A stretch of 9,472 nucleotides of DNA from positions 1-9,472 of the forward strand of contig CALCYB010000106.1 of the NCBI GenBank assembly GCA_937906485.1, read 5' to 3'. The DNA comes from an uncultured Rikenellaceae bacterium (GTDB lineage: Bacteria; Bacteroidota; Bacteroidia; Bacteroidales; UBA932). Both the position numbers and the translations under genes were made by a program. A model generated the notes under the pieces. That model had not been told where the DNA came from and searched no databases. It saw nothing but the letters and a program-made list of their open reading frames with translations. The stretch's first letter is position 1, and every line of letters starts with the position of its first letter. Shown in pieces: positions 1 to 6,563 of this stretch.

Positions 1-282
1 GCCCAACCCCCTGCCGAAACAAGGGGTTGGTTGCTCAGAACGCACTCCGGGGCGGATTTTCCTGCCCAACCTCGTGGCTTGTTTGCCTTGTGGTCGGGTG
101 TTGCAGGATGTTGGTTGGTCGGAACGGCTTCTGGGGTTGATTTGTCTGCCCGACTCTGTGATGAGGGGGCATGCTACCGTGGTGCAATATAGGGAAGACT
201 ATCGGATGTTTTCTTGCAAGTAGACCTGCTTCTGTGCTTTTGTGTTGTGCTTGTATCTTTGTGGATACGGCTGTTTTTGTTG
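1..282. other. Gene-poor left edge with degenerate repeats
   Basis: I see no gene that can be supported here. On the plus strand, frame 1 is open from the window edge to a TAG at 190-192, so a partial coding sequence ending there cannot be excluded. However, its translation matches no family I recognise. A minus-strand frame (35-304) is also open, but it is low in complexity and lies over the same repeat. The main structure is a degenerate direct repeat covering about 26-162, listed separately. The stretch is rich in G and T, like the flanks of the following gene. The most economical reading is an intergenic region between an unseen upstream gene and the promoter at 258-290. Confidence 0.5.
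26..162. repeat. Degenerate direct repeat, 84-base offset
   Basis: Bases 26-78 align without gaps to bases 110-162, with roughly 70 percent identity by eye. Shared blocks include GTTGGTTG, GAACG, GGGG, GATTT and CTGCCC. A further GCCCAACC block at the very left edge (1-8) resembles the block at 64-71, so a third partial unit may extend out of the window. The offset is a multiple of three and plus-strand frame 1 is open across both copies. However, the mismatches fall about equally on all three codon positions, which does not look like selection on a protein. An extragenic repeat family or decayed sequence is as likely as a coding repeat. Confidence 0.5.
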
Positions 283-290
283 TATCTTTG
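258..290 (+). promoter_or_regulatory. Bacteroidetes-type promoter before the Gate-domain gene
   Basis: A TTTG at 258-261 (-33 box) and TATCTTTG at 283-290 (-7 box, consensus TAnnTTTG) are separated by 21 bases, close to the usual Bacteroides spacing of about 19-21. Transcription would start near 297, giving a short leader of about 18 bases before the ATG at 315. A second TATCTTTG lies at 254-261, overlapping the -33 box, but it has no good -33 element of its own. The match is by consensus only. Confidence 0.6.
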
Positions 291-314
291 CGCTGATTAC
301 TCAATTATTCATCC

Positions 315-1511
315 ATGATCAAGCGCTTGTTCTCGGTTTTTAAATCCATCATACCTTCAACTGCAAAGACTTGCTGGTGGATGCTCCGGCTTACTTTATG
401 TGTTTCTTTTGTGGTGTTTCTGTTGGATTATGTGCAGTGGTTGCCGGTGATTTCAAAGGCTTTGCATCCGCTTTTTGCGTGGATCGGTCTCCCTGGAGAG
501 GCGTCGTTGGCCTATGTGTCAGGATATTTTGTGAATGTCTATTCGGCGATTGCTGTAGCCGTGACTTTGGATTTGGGACCTCGGGCCATGACGATTATGG
601 GAGTGTTGGTGCTCTGTTCTCACAATATGTTTGTGGAGACTGGAATTCAGCACAAAACCGGAACGCCATGGTGGGTAATGGTGATTGTCAGGACGCTCAG
701 CGGTCTGTTGCTGGCGTGGTGTCTGCATCAGGTCTTGCCTTCGGATAATGGGGGACTTAGAGTAGAACAAATGTCGACGGAAACAATTTCCGGAACAGCC
801 AGTCTACCAACAGCCTCCTTCTCCGCAGTCGGTTCGGCAATATCTTCCACAGTCGGTTCGGCAATATCTTCCGCAGCTGGTTCGGCAATATCTTCCGCAA
901 CTGGTTCGGCAATATCTTCTGCGGCCGGTTCGGCAGCATCTCCCGTAGCAGCTGCAACCGCAGCCGCTCCCGCAACAGCTCCCTCTGTCGCTCCCGTAGC
1001 ATTATCCCCTGCAGCCACAACTATAGCAGCCGCAGCTACGTCATTTGGGACTGCGTTTTTGGACTGGTTGAAGTCTGCGCTGGGCTTGGCGTTGAAGATG
1101 ATTGCTTTGATATTTGGACTGAATTTCTTGCAGCGGGTATTGGCTGAGTTTGGGGTGACGCAGTGGCTTTCTCGGGCTTTCCGCCCGTTGATGACTTTGT
1201 TTGGATTGCCTGACCGTTGTTCGTTTTTGTGGATTGTTGCTAATACATTGGGGTTGGCATATGGGGGAGCAGTGATGCTGGAGGAAGTGGAGCGGGGTGG
1301 CTTGTCCCGGCATGATATCAATTTGTTGAATTTGCATATCGGGGTTTCTCATAGTAATTTGGAGGATTTGCTGCTTTTTTCTTCGATAGGGGCTGTGGGG
1401 TGGATCTTGCTGCTGGCCCGATGGTTGATGTCAATTATTTTGGTATGGTCGTATTTGTTCCTGTGCTTTATTCGAAATAAATATCTATCTTTGCGAGTTG
1501 ATAGTGTATGA
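315..1511 (+). CDS. Nucleoside recognition (Gate) domain membrane protein with long Ala/Ser-rich linker
   Basis: This is a 398-residue inner-membrane protein. Its first half (about residues 15-141) has several hydrophobic segments and the phrases GLPGEASLAYVSGYFVN and VLCSHNMFVETG, which I associate with the Bacteroidetes 'nucleoside recognition' (Gate, spore maturation SpmA/B-like) family. The second half (about 249-388) has further membrane segments, a second GLP motif (297-299) and SHSNLEDL (345-352). Between the halves lies an unusual linker (about 142-248) rich in Ala, Ser, Gly, Thr and Pro, containing an eight-residue repeat of the type GSAISSxx. Relatives I remember have only a short connection here, so the linker appears to be an expansion. 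The start is supported by the promoter at 258-290. The family's substrate is not firmly known, so a transport or gating role is inferred. The gene ends 171 bases before trxB and probably has its own promoter. Confidence 0.75.
   Translation: MIKRLFSVFKSIIPSTAKTCWWMLRLTLCVSFVVFLLDYVQWLPVISKALHPLFAWIGLPGEASLAYVSGYFVNVYSAIAVAVTLDLGPRAMTIMGVLVLCSHNMFVETGIQHKTGTPWWVMVIVRTLSGLLLAWCLHQVLPSDNGGLRVEQMSTETISGTASLPTASFSAVGSAISSTVGSAISSAAGSAISSATGSAISSAAGSAASPVAAATAAAPATAPSVAPVALSPAATTIAAAATSFGTAFLDWLKSALGLALKMIALIFGLNFLQRVLAEFGVTQWLSRAFRPLMTLFGLPDRCSFLWIVANTLGLAYGGAVMLEEVERGGLSRHDINLLNLHIGVSHSNLEDLLLFSSIGAVGWILLLARWLMSIILVWSYLFLCFIRNKYLSLRVDSV
831..950 (+). repeat. 24-bp coding tandem repeat (GSAISSxx)
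   Basis: Four consecutive 24-base units begin at 831, 855, 879 and 903, each opening with GGTTCGGCAATATCTTC. A fifth, more diverged unit follows at 927-950. A still weaker partial unit may precede them at 813-830. The period is eight codons, so copy-number change keeps the reading frame. The units encode GSAISS followed by TV, AA, AT and AA. The near-identity at DNA level, including third positions, indicates recent duplication by slippage or recombination rather than convergence on a protein motif. Confidence 0.9.
1462..1493 (+). promoter_or_regulatory. Candidate promoter for the trxB-led cluster
   Basis: TATCTTTG at 1486-1493 matches the Bacteroides -7 consensus TAnnTTTG. It is followed by CG, exactly as at the promoter upstream of the Gate-domain gene. 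A weaker -33 candidate, TGTG at 1462-1465, sits 20 bases upstream. A better TTTG at 1454-1457 is too far away (28 bases). The site lies inside the last codons of the preceding gene and would give a leader of about 180 bases carrying the A-rich repeat array. Confidence 0.45.
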
Positions 1512-1553
1512 ATTTGTTGAAACACAAACACGAAGCAAATACGCACAGCAGCA

Positions 1554-1680
1554 ACATATAGTAAAACATATAACAAAAACACATAGCAAAAGATATAGCA
1601 AAACGCATAGTAAATACATATAGAAAAACACATAGCAAATACATATAGCAAATACATATAGCAAATAGAAATACATAAAA
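1554..1680 (+). repeat. A-rich tandem array in the trxB leader
   Basis: About nine degenerate units of 11-14 bases fill the space before trxB. The best copies are ACATATAGCAAAT at 1641-1653 and 1654-1666, with an 11-base form, ACATAGCAAAT, at 1630-1640. Older-looking copies run back to about 1554. The array is dominated by A, with few G and T outside the ATA steps. No hairpin or terminator is evident. If transcribed from the candidate promoter at 1462-1493, it would be an unstructured A-rich leader, a type that Bacteroidetes ribosomes, which rely little on Shine-Dalgarno pairing, are thought to favour. That role is inference. Confidence 0.8.
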
Positions 1681-1682
1681 CA

Positions 1683-2612
1683 ATGAGTGCAGAATCTGTA
1701 AAGTGTCTGATTATCGGTAGCGGTCCTGCGGGATATACGGCTGCCATTTATGCTTCAAGAGCCAACCTGGCTCCGGTGTTGTACGAAGGTCTTCAACCCG
1801 GCGGTCAACTGACGACTACTACCGAAATTGAGAATTTCCCTGGTTTCCCTGAAGGAATTACCGGCAACGAACTGATGGACCGGATGAAACAACAAGCCGT
1901 GCGCTTGGGTGCCGATGTGCGTTGGGGCGTGGCTACTTCCGTTAATCTGGATCAACGTCCTTTCCGTGTAACCATTGATGAAAGCAAGGAAATTCTGGCG
2001 GATGCCCTGATTATTTCTACGGGTGCTACGGCTAAGTACCTGGGATTGGAATCCGAGGAAAAATACAAAGGACAAGGTGTTTCGGCTTGTGCCACTTGTG
2101 ACGGATTCTTCTACCGTGGCAAGACTGTGGCTGTCGTGGGTGGCGGTGATACCGCTTGCGAAGAGGTAACTTACCTGGCTGGCCTTTGCCAGAAGGTATA
2201 TATGATTGTGCGACGCAATGTGCTTCGCGCTTCAAAGGCAATGCAGGAACGTGTATTTGCTACTCCGAACATTGAAGTGTTGTGGGAATGCAATACGCAG
2301 GAGTTGTTGGGGGATGAAATGGGCGTGAATGGTATGCGTCTGTTGCATAAATCCGGAGAGATCATTGAGAAACCGATTGATGGATTCTTCCTGGCAATCG
2401 GTCACCATCCGAATTCTGAACTGGTTCAACCTTGGGTGAAAACCAACGACGAAGGCTATATCATTACGGATGGCGTTTCTTCTGCAACCAATGTTCCGGG
2501 TGTGTTTGCAGCCGGTGATGTTCAAGATCCACACTACCGTCAGGCCATCAATGCTGCTGCTTCCGGCTGCCGGGCCGCGTTGGATGTGGAACGCTTTTTG
2601 AAGAGTCTGTAA
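1683..2612 (+). CDS. trxB: Thioredoxin-disulfide reductase
   Basis: This cytoplasmic flavoenzyme passes electrons from NADPH through FAD to thioredoxin. Its 309 residues are close to the usual bacterial length. The FAD-binding Rossmann motif GSGPAG is at 12-17, and the redox-active pair is Cys136 and Cys139 in CATCD. The NADPH-binding motif GGGDTACEE is at 153-161. The basic NADP-phosphate-binding segment VRRNVLR (176-182) has Val in place of the common His of HRRxxxR. The C-terminal FAD-contacting segment GVFAAGDVQD (273-282) is intact, followed by YRQAINAAASG. The ATG is preceded only by the A-rich array, with no clear Shine-Dalgarno. The stop lies four bases before bamD, so the two genes are probably co-transcribed. 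Identification is secure. Confidence 0.96.
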   Translation: MSAESVKCLIIGSGPAGYTAAIYASRANLAPVLYEGLQPGGQLTTTTEIENFPGFPEGITGNELMDRMKQQAVRLGADVRWGVATSVNLDQRPFRVTIDESKEILADALIISTGATAKYLGLESEEKYKGQGVSACATCDGFFYRGKTVAVVGGGDTACEEVTYLAGLCQKVYMIVRRNVLRASKAMQERVFATPNIEVLWECNTQELLGDEMGVNGMRLLHKSGEIIEKPIDGFFLAIGHHPNSELVQPWVKTNDEGYIITDGVSSATNVPGVFAAGDVQDPHYRQAINAAASGCRAALDVERFLKSL

Positions 2613-2616
2613 GATT

Positions 2617-3411
2617 ATGCATAAACGATCCGTTGTTTTCTTTTTGCTCCTGGGATTGGTCGGTCTGACCGGTTGTAAAAGCCAGTTTGAACTGATTCTT
2701 TCCGGGGATGATGTGCCTTTGAAGTATAAGACGGCATTTGAGTTGTTTGAGGCAGGGAAGTATGCGAAATCTGCCCGAATGTTCGAGAACCTGAAACTGG
2801 CGACCAGCGGTACGCCGCAGGACGACACGGTGCAGTTCTATACGGCATTGTCACATTACGAGTATGGGGACATCTATTCGGCTGAGCCGGCTTTCGAGGG
2901 CTTTATCAATGTCTTTCCCTTGAGTCCGTTTATTGAACGGGCCCAATTCCTGCGGATCGACTGTCTGTACCGTCAGACGCTCCGTTATGAACTGGACCAG
3001 ACGCCGTCCATCAAGGCCTTGAATGTGATTTACCAATACTTGTATGAACATCCGAATTCGGCGTACCGTGCCGAGTGTGAGGCGATGATCGAGGATCTGA
3101 AAGAACGGATGGACCGCAAGGATTACGAGGCGGCCAAACTGTATTACACCATTGAGGAATACAAGGCGGCCCACTATGCACTGAAGAATGTATTGAAGAA
3201 TGACGCGGAGAACTTGTATCGGGAAGACATCCGTTACTACACGGCGATGGCTGCCTACAAATATGCGTTGAACAGTGTGACCGCCAAACAGAAGGAACGC
3301 TACATAATCTTTGTGGATGATTACTACAGTTTTGTTGCGGAGTATCCCGAGTCAGACTATCGTCCGGAACTGGATGCCCTGTTTGAAAAGGTGCAGAAAA
3401 TAATAAAATAA
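2617..3411 (+). CDS. bamD: Outer membrane assembly lipoprotein BamD
   Basis: The protein has 264 residues with a lipoprotein signal peptide. It has a basic start (MHKR), a hydrophobic stretch, and a lipobox LTGC with the acylated cysteine at residue 20. The residues after Cys20 (KSQ) do not form the acidic Bacteroidetes surface-export signal, fitting a periplasm-facing anchor. The mature part is helical with TPR-like repeats at about 37-60, 73-103, 136-165, 172-194 and 206-248, including motifs such as FELFEAGKYAKSARMFE and AEPAFEGFINVFP. This matches the BamD/YfiO family, the essential partner of BamA in inserting beta-barrel proteins into the outer membrane. It starts four bases after trxB. 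It is followed, 24 bases on, by the omega-like gene, an order I recall from other Bacteroidetes. Confidence 0.88.
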   Translation: MHKRSVVFFLLLGLVGLTGCKSQFELILSGDDVPLKYKTAFELFEAGKYAKSARMFENLKLATSGTPQDDTVQFYTALSHYEYGDIYSAEPAFEGFINVFPLSPFIERAQFLRIDCLYRQTLRYELDQTPSIKALNVIYQYLYEHPNSAYRAECEAMIEDLKERMDRKDYEAAKLYYTIEEYKAAHYALKNVLKNDAENLYREDIRYYTAMAAYKYALNSVTAKQKERYIIFVDDYYSFVAEYPESDYRPELDALFEKVQKIIK

Positions 3412-3436
3412 ACAATCATTAACCCAATAATACAAT

Positions 3437-3748
3437 ATGGATAGAAAAGAAGTAGCCAACGATACCGTGACACGGGACCTGGTGGATTTGGCAAAAGTGA
3501 CCGGAAACATTTACGAGTCAACGATGATTATGGCCAAGCGTTCCAATCAGATCGCAGCCGCTGTAAAGCAGGAATTGAATCAGAAGTTGGAAGAGTTTTC
3601 ATCCTACGCGGATACGTTCGAAGAAACGTTTGAAAACCGCGAGCAGATTGAAATTTCAAAACATTACGAACGTTTGCCCAAACCGACTCTGGTCGCTGTG
3701 GCCGAATTCCAAAACGGCGAGATTTATTCTCGTAAAGTTGAGGAATAG
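3437..3748 (+). CDS. rpoZ: RNA polymerase omega/Rpb6-like subunit
   Basis: A small 103-residue acidic protein resembling the Bacteroidetes omega (RpoZ/Rpb6-type) subunit, which helps assemble and stabilise RNA polymerase by clamping the beta-prime subunit. The recognisable parts are the helix YESTMIMAKRSNQIA (26-40), corresponding to the conserved KRA-x-Q-I core of omega and Rpb6. The later segment PKPTLVAVAEFQNGEI (81-96) corresponds to the 'KP...A..E...G.I' region. Its place between bamD and coaBC supports the call, since omega commonly sits beside coaBC across bacteria. The short gap before it (3412-3436) is A-rich. Bacteroidetes omega is divergent, so the family assignment is good but rests on few residues. 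Confidence 0.82.
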   Translation: MDRKEVANDTVTRDLVDLAKVTGNIYESTMIMAKRSNQIAAAVKQELNQKLEEFSSYADTFEETFENREQIEISKHYERLPKPTLVAVAEFQNGEIYSRKVEE

Positions 3749-3750
3749 TC

Positions 3751-4965
3751 ATGTTGAAAGGCAAACACATCGTATTGGGTGTAACGGGCAGCATTGCAGC
3801 ATACAAAGCGGCAACGTTGGTCCGTTTGCTCGTTAAAGAGGGGGCAGAGGTAAAAGTGCTGATGACCGAAATGGCCAAGCAGTTCATTACCCCGCTAACC
3901 ATGGCTACGTTGTCCAAAAATCCCATTCTGGTGGAGTTCTATAATCCGGAAAACGGGGATTGGAACAGTCATGTGTCCATCGGTTTGTGGGCAGATCTGT
4001 ACTTGATTGCTCCTGCCACGGCCAATACCCTGGCCAAGATGGCCACGGGCGTGGCAGACAACCTTCTGCTGACCACTTATCTTTCTGCGAAATGTCCTGT
4101 GGCTGTCGCTCCTGCCATGGATTTGGATATGTATGCCCACACCGCAACCCAGATCAATCTGGATATTCTCCGTAGCCGGGGAGTGGCTGTCATTGAGCCC
4201 GAGTCAGGCGAGTTGGCCAGTGGTCTGGTCGGAAAAGGCCGCATGGAGGAGCCGGAGGGCATCTTGCATGCCGTGAAGGCCTTGTTCGCAAAAGATGGTC
4301 CCTGGACCGGAAAGCGGGTATTGATTACCGCAGGTCCGACCCGTGAGGAAATTGATCCGGTGCGTTACATCACCAACCATTCCACCGGCAAGATGGCATA
4401 TGCCTTGGCCGAAGTTTTTGCGGACCGGGGAGCCCGGGTGGAGGTGGTCAGTGGTCCGGTCAGTGTGAAAGCCCAGTCACCGAACATTACCGTTTATCCG
4501 GTGGTGTCTGCGGGAGAAATGGCCGAAAAGACCCTGGAATGCTACCAATGTGGAGCTGATGTGACCGTGCTGTGTGCCGCGGTTGCAGATTATACCCCGG
4601 CCCAACGTCAGGACCGTAAGATCAAACGTGAAAAGAAAGGCCCTTATGCTTTGGATCTGGTTCCGACGCAGGACATTGCTGCCGCCATCGGACGGATCAA
4701 GCGTGAGGGAACATATACCGTCGGCTTTGCGTTGGAAACGGACGATGCCATCAGCAATGCCATTGATAAGCTCAAGCGGAAGAATCTGGATCTGATTGTG
4801 ATGAATTCATTGGAAGATCCGGGTGCCGGTTTTGCTACGGATACCAATCGGGTGACCCTCATTTCTCGCGACGGAACGAAGGTTACCGGAGATTTGAAAT
4901 CCAAGAAAGAGGTGGCTGGTGATATTGTCAGCCGGATTGAGGAATTTGTATGCTGCAAAGACTGA
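3751..4965 (+). CDS. coaBC: Bifunctional phosphopantothenoylcysteine synthetase/decarboxylase
   Basis: This enzyme performs two steps of coenzyme A synthesis: ligation of cysteine to 4'-phosphopantothenate (CoaB), then FMN-dependent decarboxylation to 4'-phosphopantetheine (CoaC). Its 404 residues match the usual fused length. The CoaC half (about 1-180) shows the flavin motif GVTGSIAAYK (10-19), catalytic His74 in SHVS, the APATANT segment (87-93), PAMDLDMY (121-128) and the GKGRMEEP loop (161-168). The CoaB half (about 186-404) shows ITAGPTREEIDPVRYITNHS (192-211), AAVADYTP (276-283), KIKREKK (290-296), VGFALET (324-330) and the K-x-N-x-D-x-I-V-x-N region (344-352). Compared with E. coli numbering, Asn125 is Asp124 here and Cys158 is Ser157, although His75 is kept. 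The start lies two bases after rpoZ, and the last 16 bases overlap recN. Confidence 0.95.
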   Translation: MLKGKHIVLGVTGSIAAYKAATLVRLLVKEGAEVKVLMTEMAKQFITPLTMATLSKNPILVEFYNPENGDWNSHVSIGLWADLYLIAPATANTLAKMATGVADNLLLTTYLSAKCPVAVAPAMDLDMYAHTATQINLDILRSRGVAVIEPESGELASGLVGKGRMEEPEGILHAVKALFAKDGPWTGKRVLITAGPTREEIDPVRYITNHSTGKMAYALAEVFADRGARVEVVSGPVSVKAQSPNITVYPVVSAGEMAEKTLECYQCGADVTVLCAAVADYTPAQRQDRKIKREKKGPYALDLVPTQDIAAAIGRIKREGTYTVGFALETDDAISNAIDKLKRKNLDLIVMNSLEDPGAGFATDTNRVTLISRDGTKVTGDLKSKKEVAGDIVSRIEEFVCCKD

Positions 4966-6563
4966 CCATACAGAACTATGCCCTGATCGAGGACCTGGAA
5001 ATCGATTTCCCGGAAGGGTTGATCATCCTTTCTGGTGAGACGGGTGCCGGGAAGTCCATTCTGTTGGGGGCAATGTCGTTATTGTTGGGAGAGAAAGCCG
5101 ATCCGGCCGTCTTGCGCTTGCCTCAAAAGAATTGCGTGGTGGAAGCCGAGTTCTCGGATGATACGATTCTGCGACGTGTTGTGGCACCTTCCGGACGTTC
5201 GCGTTCTTTTCTGAACGATGAGCCGGTCATATTGGCCCAGTTGGCCCAGGAAGGTCAGGCACGTATCGATATCCACGCGCAACATCAACACCTTCGTCTG
5301 GCAGATCCCCGTTTCCAATTGTCGGCTGTGGATTGCTTTGCCCATGTAGGACCGCTGTTGGAGGAGTACCGACGTCTGTTTTCCGAAGAGAGGACGCTCC
5401 GGGAATCCTACCGCCAGACCCAAGAACGGCTGCAACGCTTGCAGCAGGAACAGGATTATCGTGAGTTCCAGTTCCAGCAATTGGACCAGGCCCGTCTCCG
5501 CCCCGGTGAATTGGAAGAATTGGAGGAGGAGCAGCGCCGATTGGCTCATGCGGAGGACCTGATGGCCGGTCTGGCCCAGGCGGGATCTGCTTTTGAGCTG
5601 GAGCAGCAGCCTTTGTCCCAGTCGTTGAAAGAGGCGGTACATCAACTGGAACGTTGTGCCCGCTACCTGCCGCAGATCGAAGCATTGGCCCAACGCCTGC
5701 ATTCCTGCCGCATTGAGCTGGATGATGTGGAACAGGAGATCCGTAGGGCCGCAGATGCCGTGGAAGTCTCACCGGAGCGTTTGCAGCAGGTGGACGAGCG
5801 TCTGGGAGAATTGTACGGTCTGCTCAAACGTTATCAGTGTTCAACGGTTGAGGAACTGATCCGGTTGCGGGATTCGCTGGACCAGTCGCTGGCCGATATC
5901 TCGGACGCGCAGTTGCGGCTGGAGACCCTGCAGCAGCAGGTCGCCCAGCTCCATGAGCAGGTAGAATCCCAGGCCGCAGCCCTGACACAGGCCCGTTGTG
6001 CCGTCTTGCCCCAGTTGGCAGCCCAGTTGCAGCAGCAGATCCGGGACCTGGAAATGCCCTATGCCCGTTTTGACATCGTACATCATCTGCTGGACCAATG
6101 TACAGAACAAGGAAAGGACGCTTTTACGTTTCTTTTCTCAGCCAATGGGGATGAACCGGCGGACATTGCCAAAGTGGCCTCGGGTGGGGAATTGTCCCGG
6201 GTCATGTTGGTGCTCAAGGCCATGATGGCCGAACACGAAGCCATGCCCACCTTAATCTTTGATGAGATTGATACAGGGGTTTCCGGCCGTGCTGCCGACC
6301 GGATGGGACAGCTGATCGGGAAGATGGGAGGCTCCATGCAGTTGTTTGCCATTACCCACCTGCCACAGATTGCCAGCAAGAGCGGATCGCATTTTCTGGT
6401 CTACAAAGAATTTGACAGCAACAGACAGGCCCATACCCGTTTGCGTCTGTTGTCTGAACAGGAACGGGTCGAAGAAATTGCCAGAATGTTGAGCGGTGCC
6501 GAGCTGACGCCGGCCTCTCTGGCAAACGCACGAGAATTAATTAAACAAAACAAGAAGATATGA
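4950..6563 (+). CDS. recN: DNA repair ATPase RecN
   Basis: RecN is an SMC-like ATPase that acts at DNA double-strand breaks with RecA. The 537 residues are slightly shorter than the usual 550 or so. The N-terminal motor half has MLQRLTIQNYALIEDLEIDF and Walker A GETGAGKS (29-36), then DIHAQHQHLRL (107-117), the family's Q-loop region. Residues about 140-365 are Glu/Gln/Leu/Arg-rich and form the predicted coiled-coil arms. The C-terminal half carries the ABC signature SGGELSR (411-417), Walker B TLIFDEID (434-441) and the switch His470 in ITHLPQ. The ATG lies inside the end of coaBC in another frame, with a weak purine-rich stretch (TGAGGA) upstream. The stop overlaps the nagB start as ATGA. 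This tight packing suggests translational coupling. No damage-response operator is visible next to it. Confidence 0.95.
   Translation: MLQRLTIQNYALIEDLEIDFPEGLIILSGETGAGKSILLGAMSLLLGEKADPAVLRLPQKNCVVEAEFSDDTILRRVVAPSGRSRSFLNDEPVILAQLAQEGQARIDIHAQHQHLRLADPRFQLSAVDCFAHVGPLLEEYRRLFSEERTLRESYRQTQERLQRLQQEQDYREFQFQQLDQARLRPGELEELEEEQRRLAHAEDLMAGLAQAGSAFELEQQPLSQSLKEAVHQLERCARYLPQIEALAQRLHSCRIELDDVEQEIRRAADAVEVSPERLQQVDERLGELYGLLKRYQCSTVEELIRLRDSLDQSLADISDAQLRLETLQQQVAQLHEQVESQAAALTQARCAVLPQLAAQLQQQIRDLEMPYARFDIVHHLLDQCTEQGKDAFTFLFSANGDEPADIAKVASGGELSRVMLVLKAMMAEHEAMPTLIFDEIDTGVSGRAADRMGQLIGKMGGSMQLFAITHLPQIASKSGSHFLVYKEFDSNRQAHTRLRLLSEQERVEEIARMLSGAELTPASLANARELIKQNKKI

Noticed and set aside
3..30. 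Inverted repeat CCAACCCC (3-10) and GGGGTTGG (23-30), possible terminator of an upstream gene
   Set aside because: The stem is only eight pairs with a 12-base loop and no T-run follows on either strand. It also overlaps the degenerate direct repeat, so the pairing may be incidental.
35..304. 89-codon minus-strand open frame
   Set aside because: It has low-complexity composition, lies over the direct repeat, covers the plus-strand promoter and resembles no family I know.
728..1321. 197-codon minus-strand open frame with repeated PAAEDIAEP-like units
   Set aside because: It is the antisense shadow of the 24-bp coding repeat. The plus-strand frame has clear membrane-protein homology on both sides.
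1554..1680. Possible CRISPR array
   Set aside because: The units are 11-14 bases, degenerate and directly adjacent, with no unique spacers of constant length and no cas gene nearby.
1349..1747. 132-codon minus-strand frame rich in Tyr, Cys and Phe that looks like a membrane protein
   Set aside because: It is the reverse translation of the A-rich repeat array and runs into trxB and the Gate-domain gene. The apparent hydrophobicity comes from the T-rich antisense strand.
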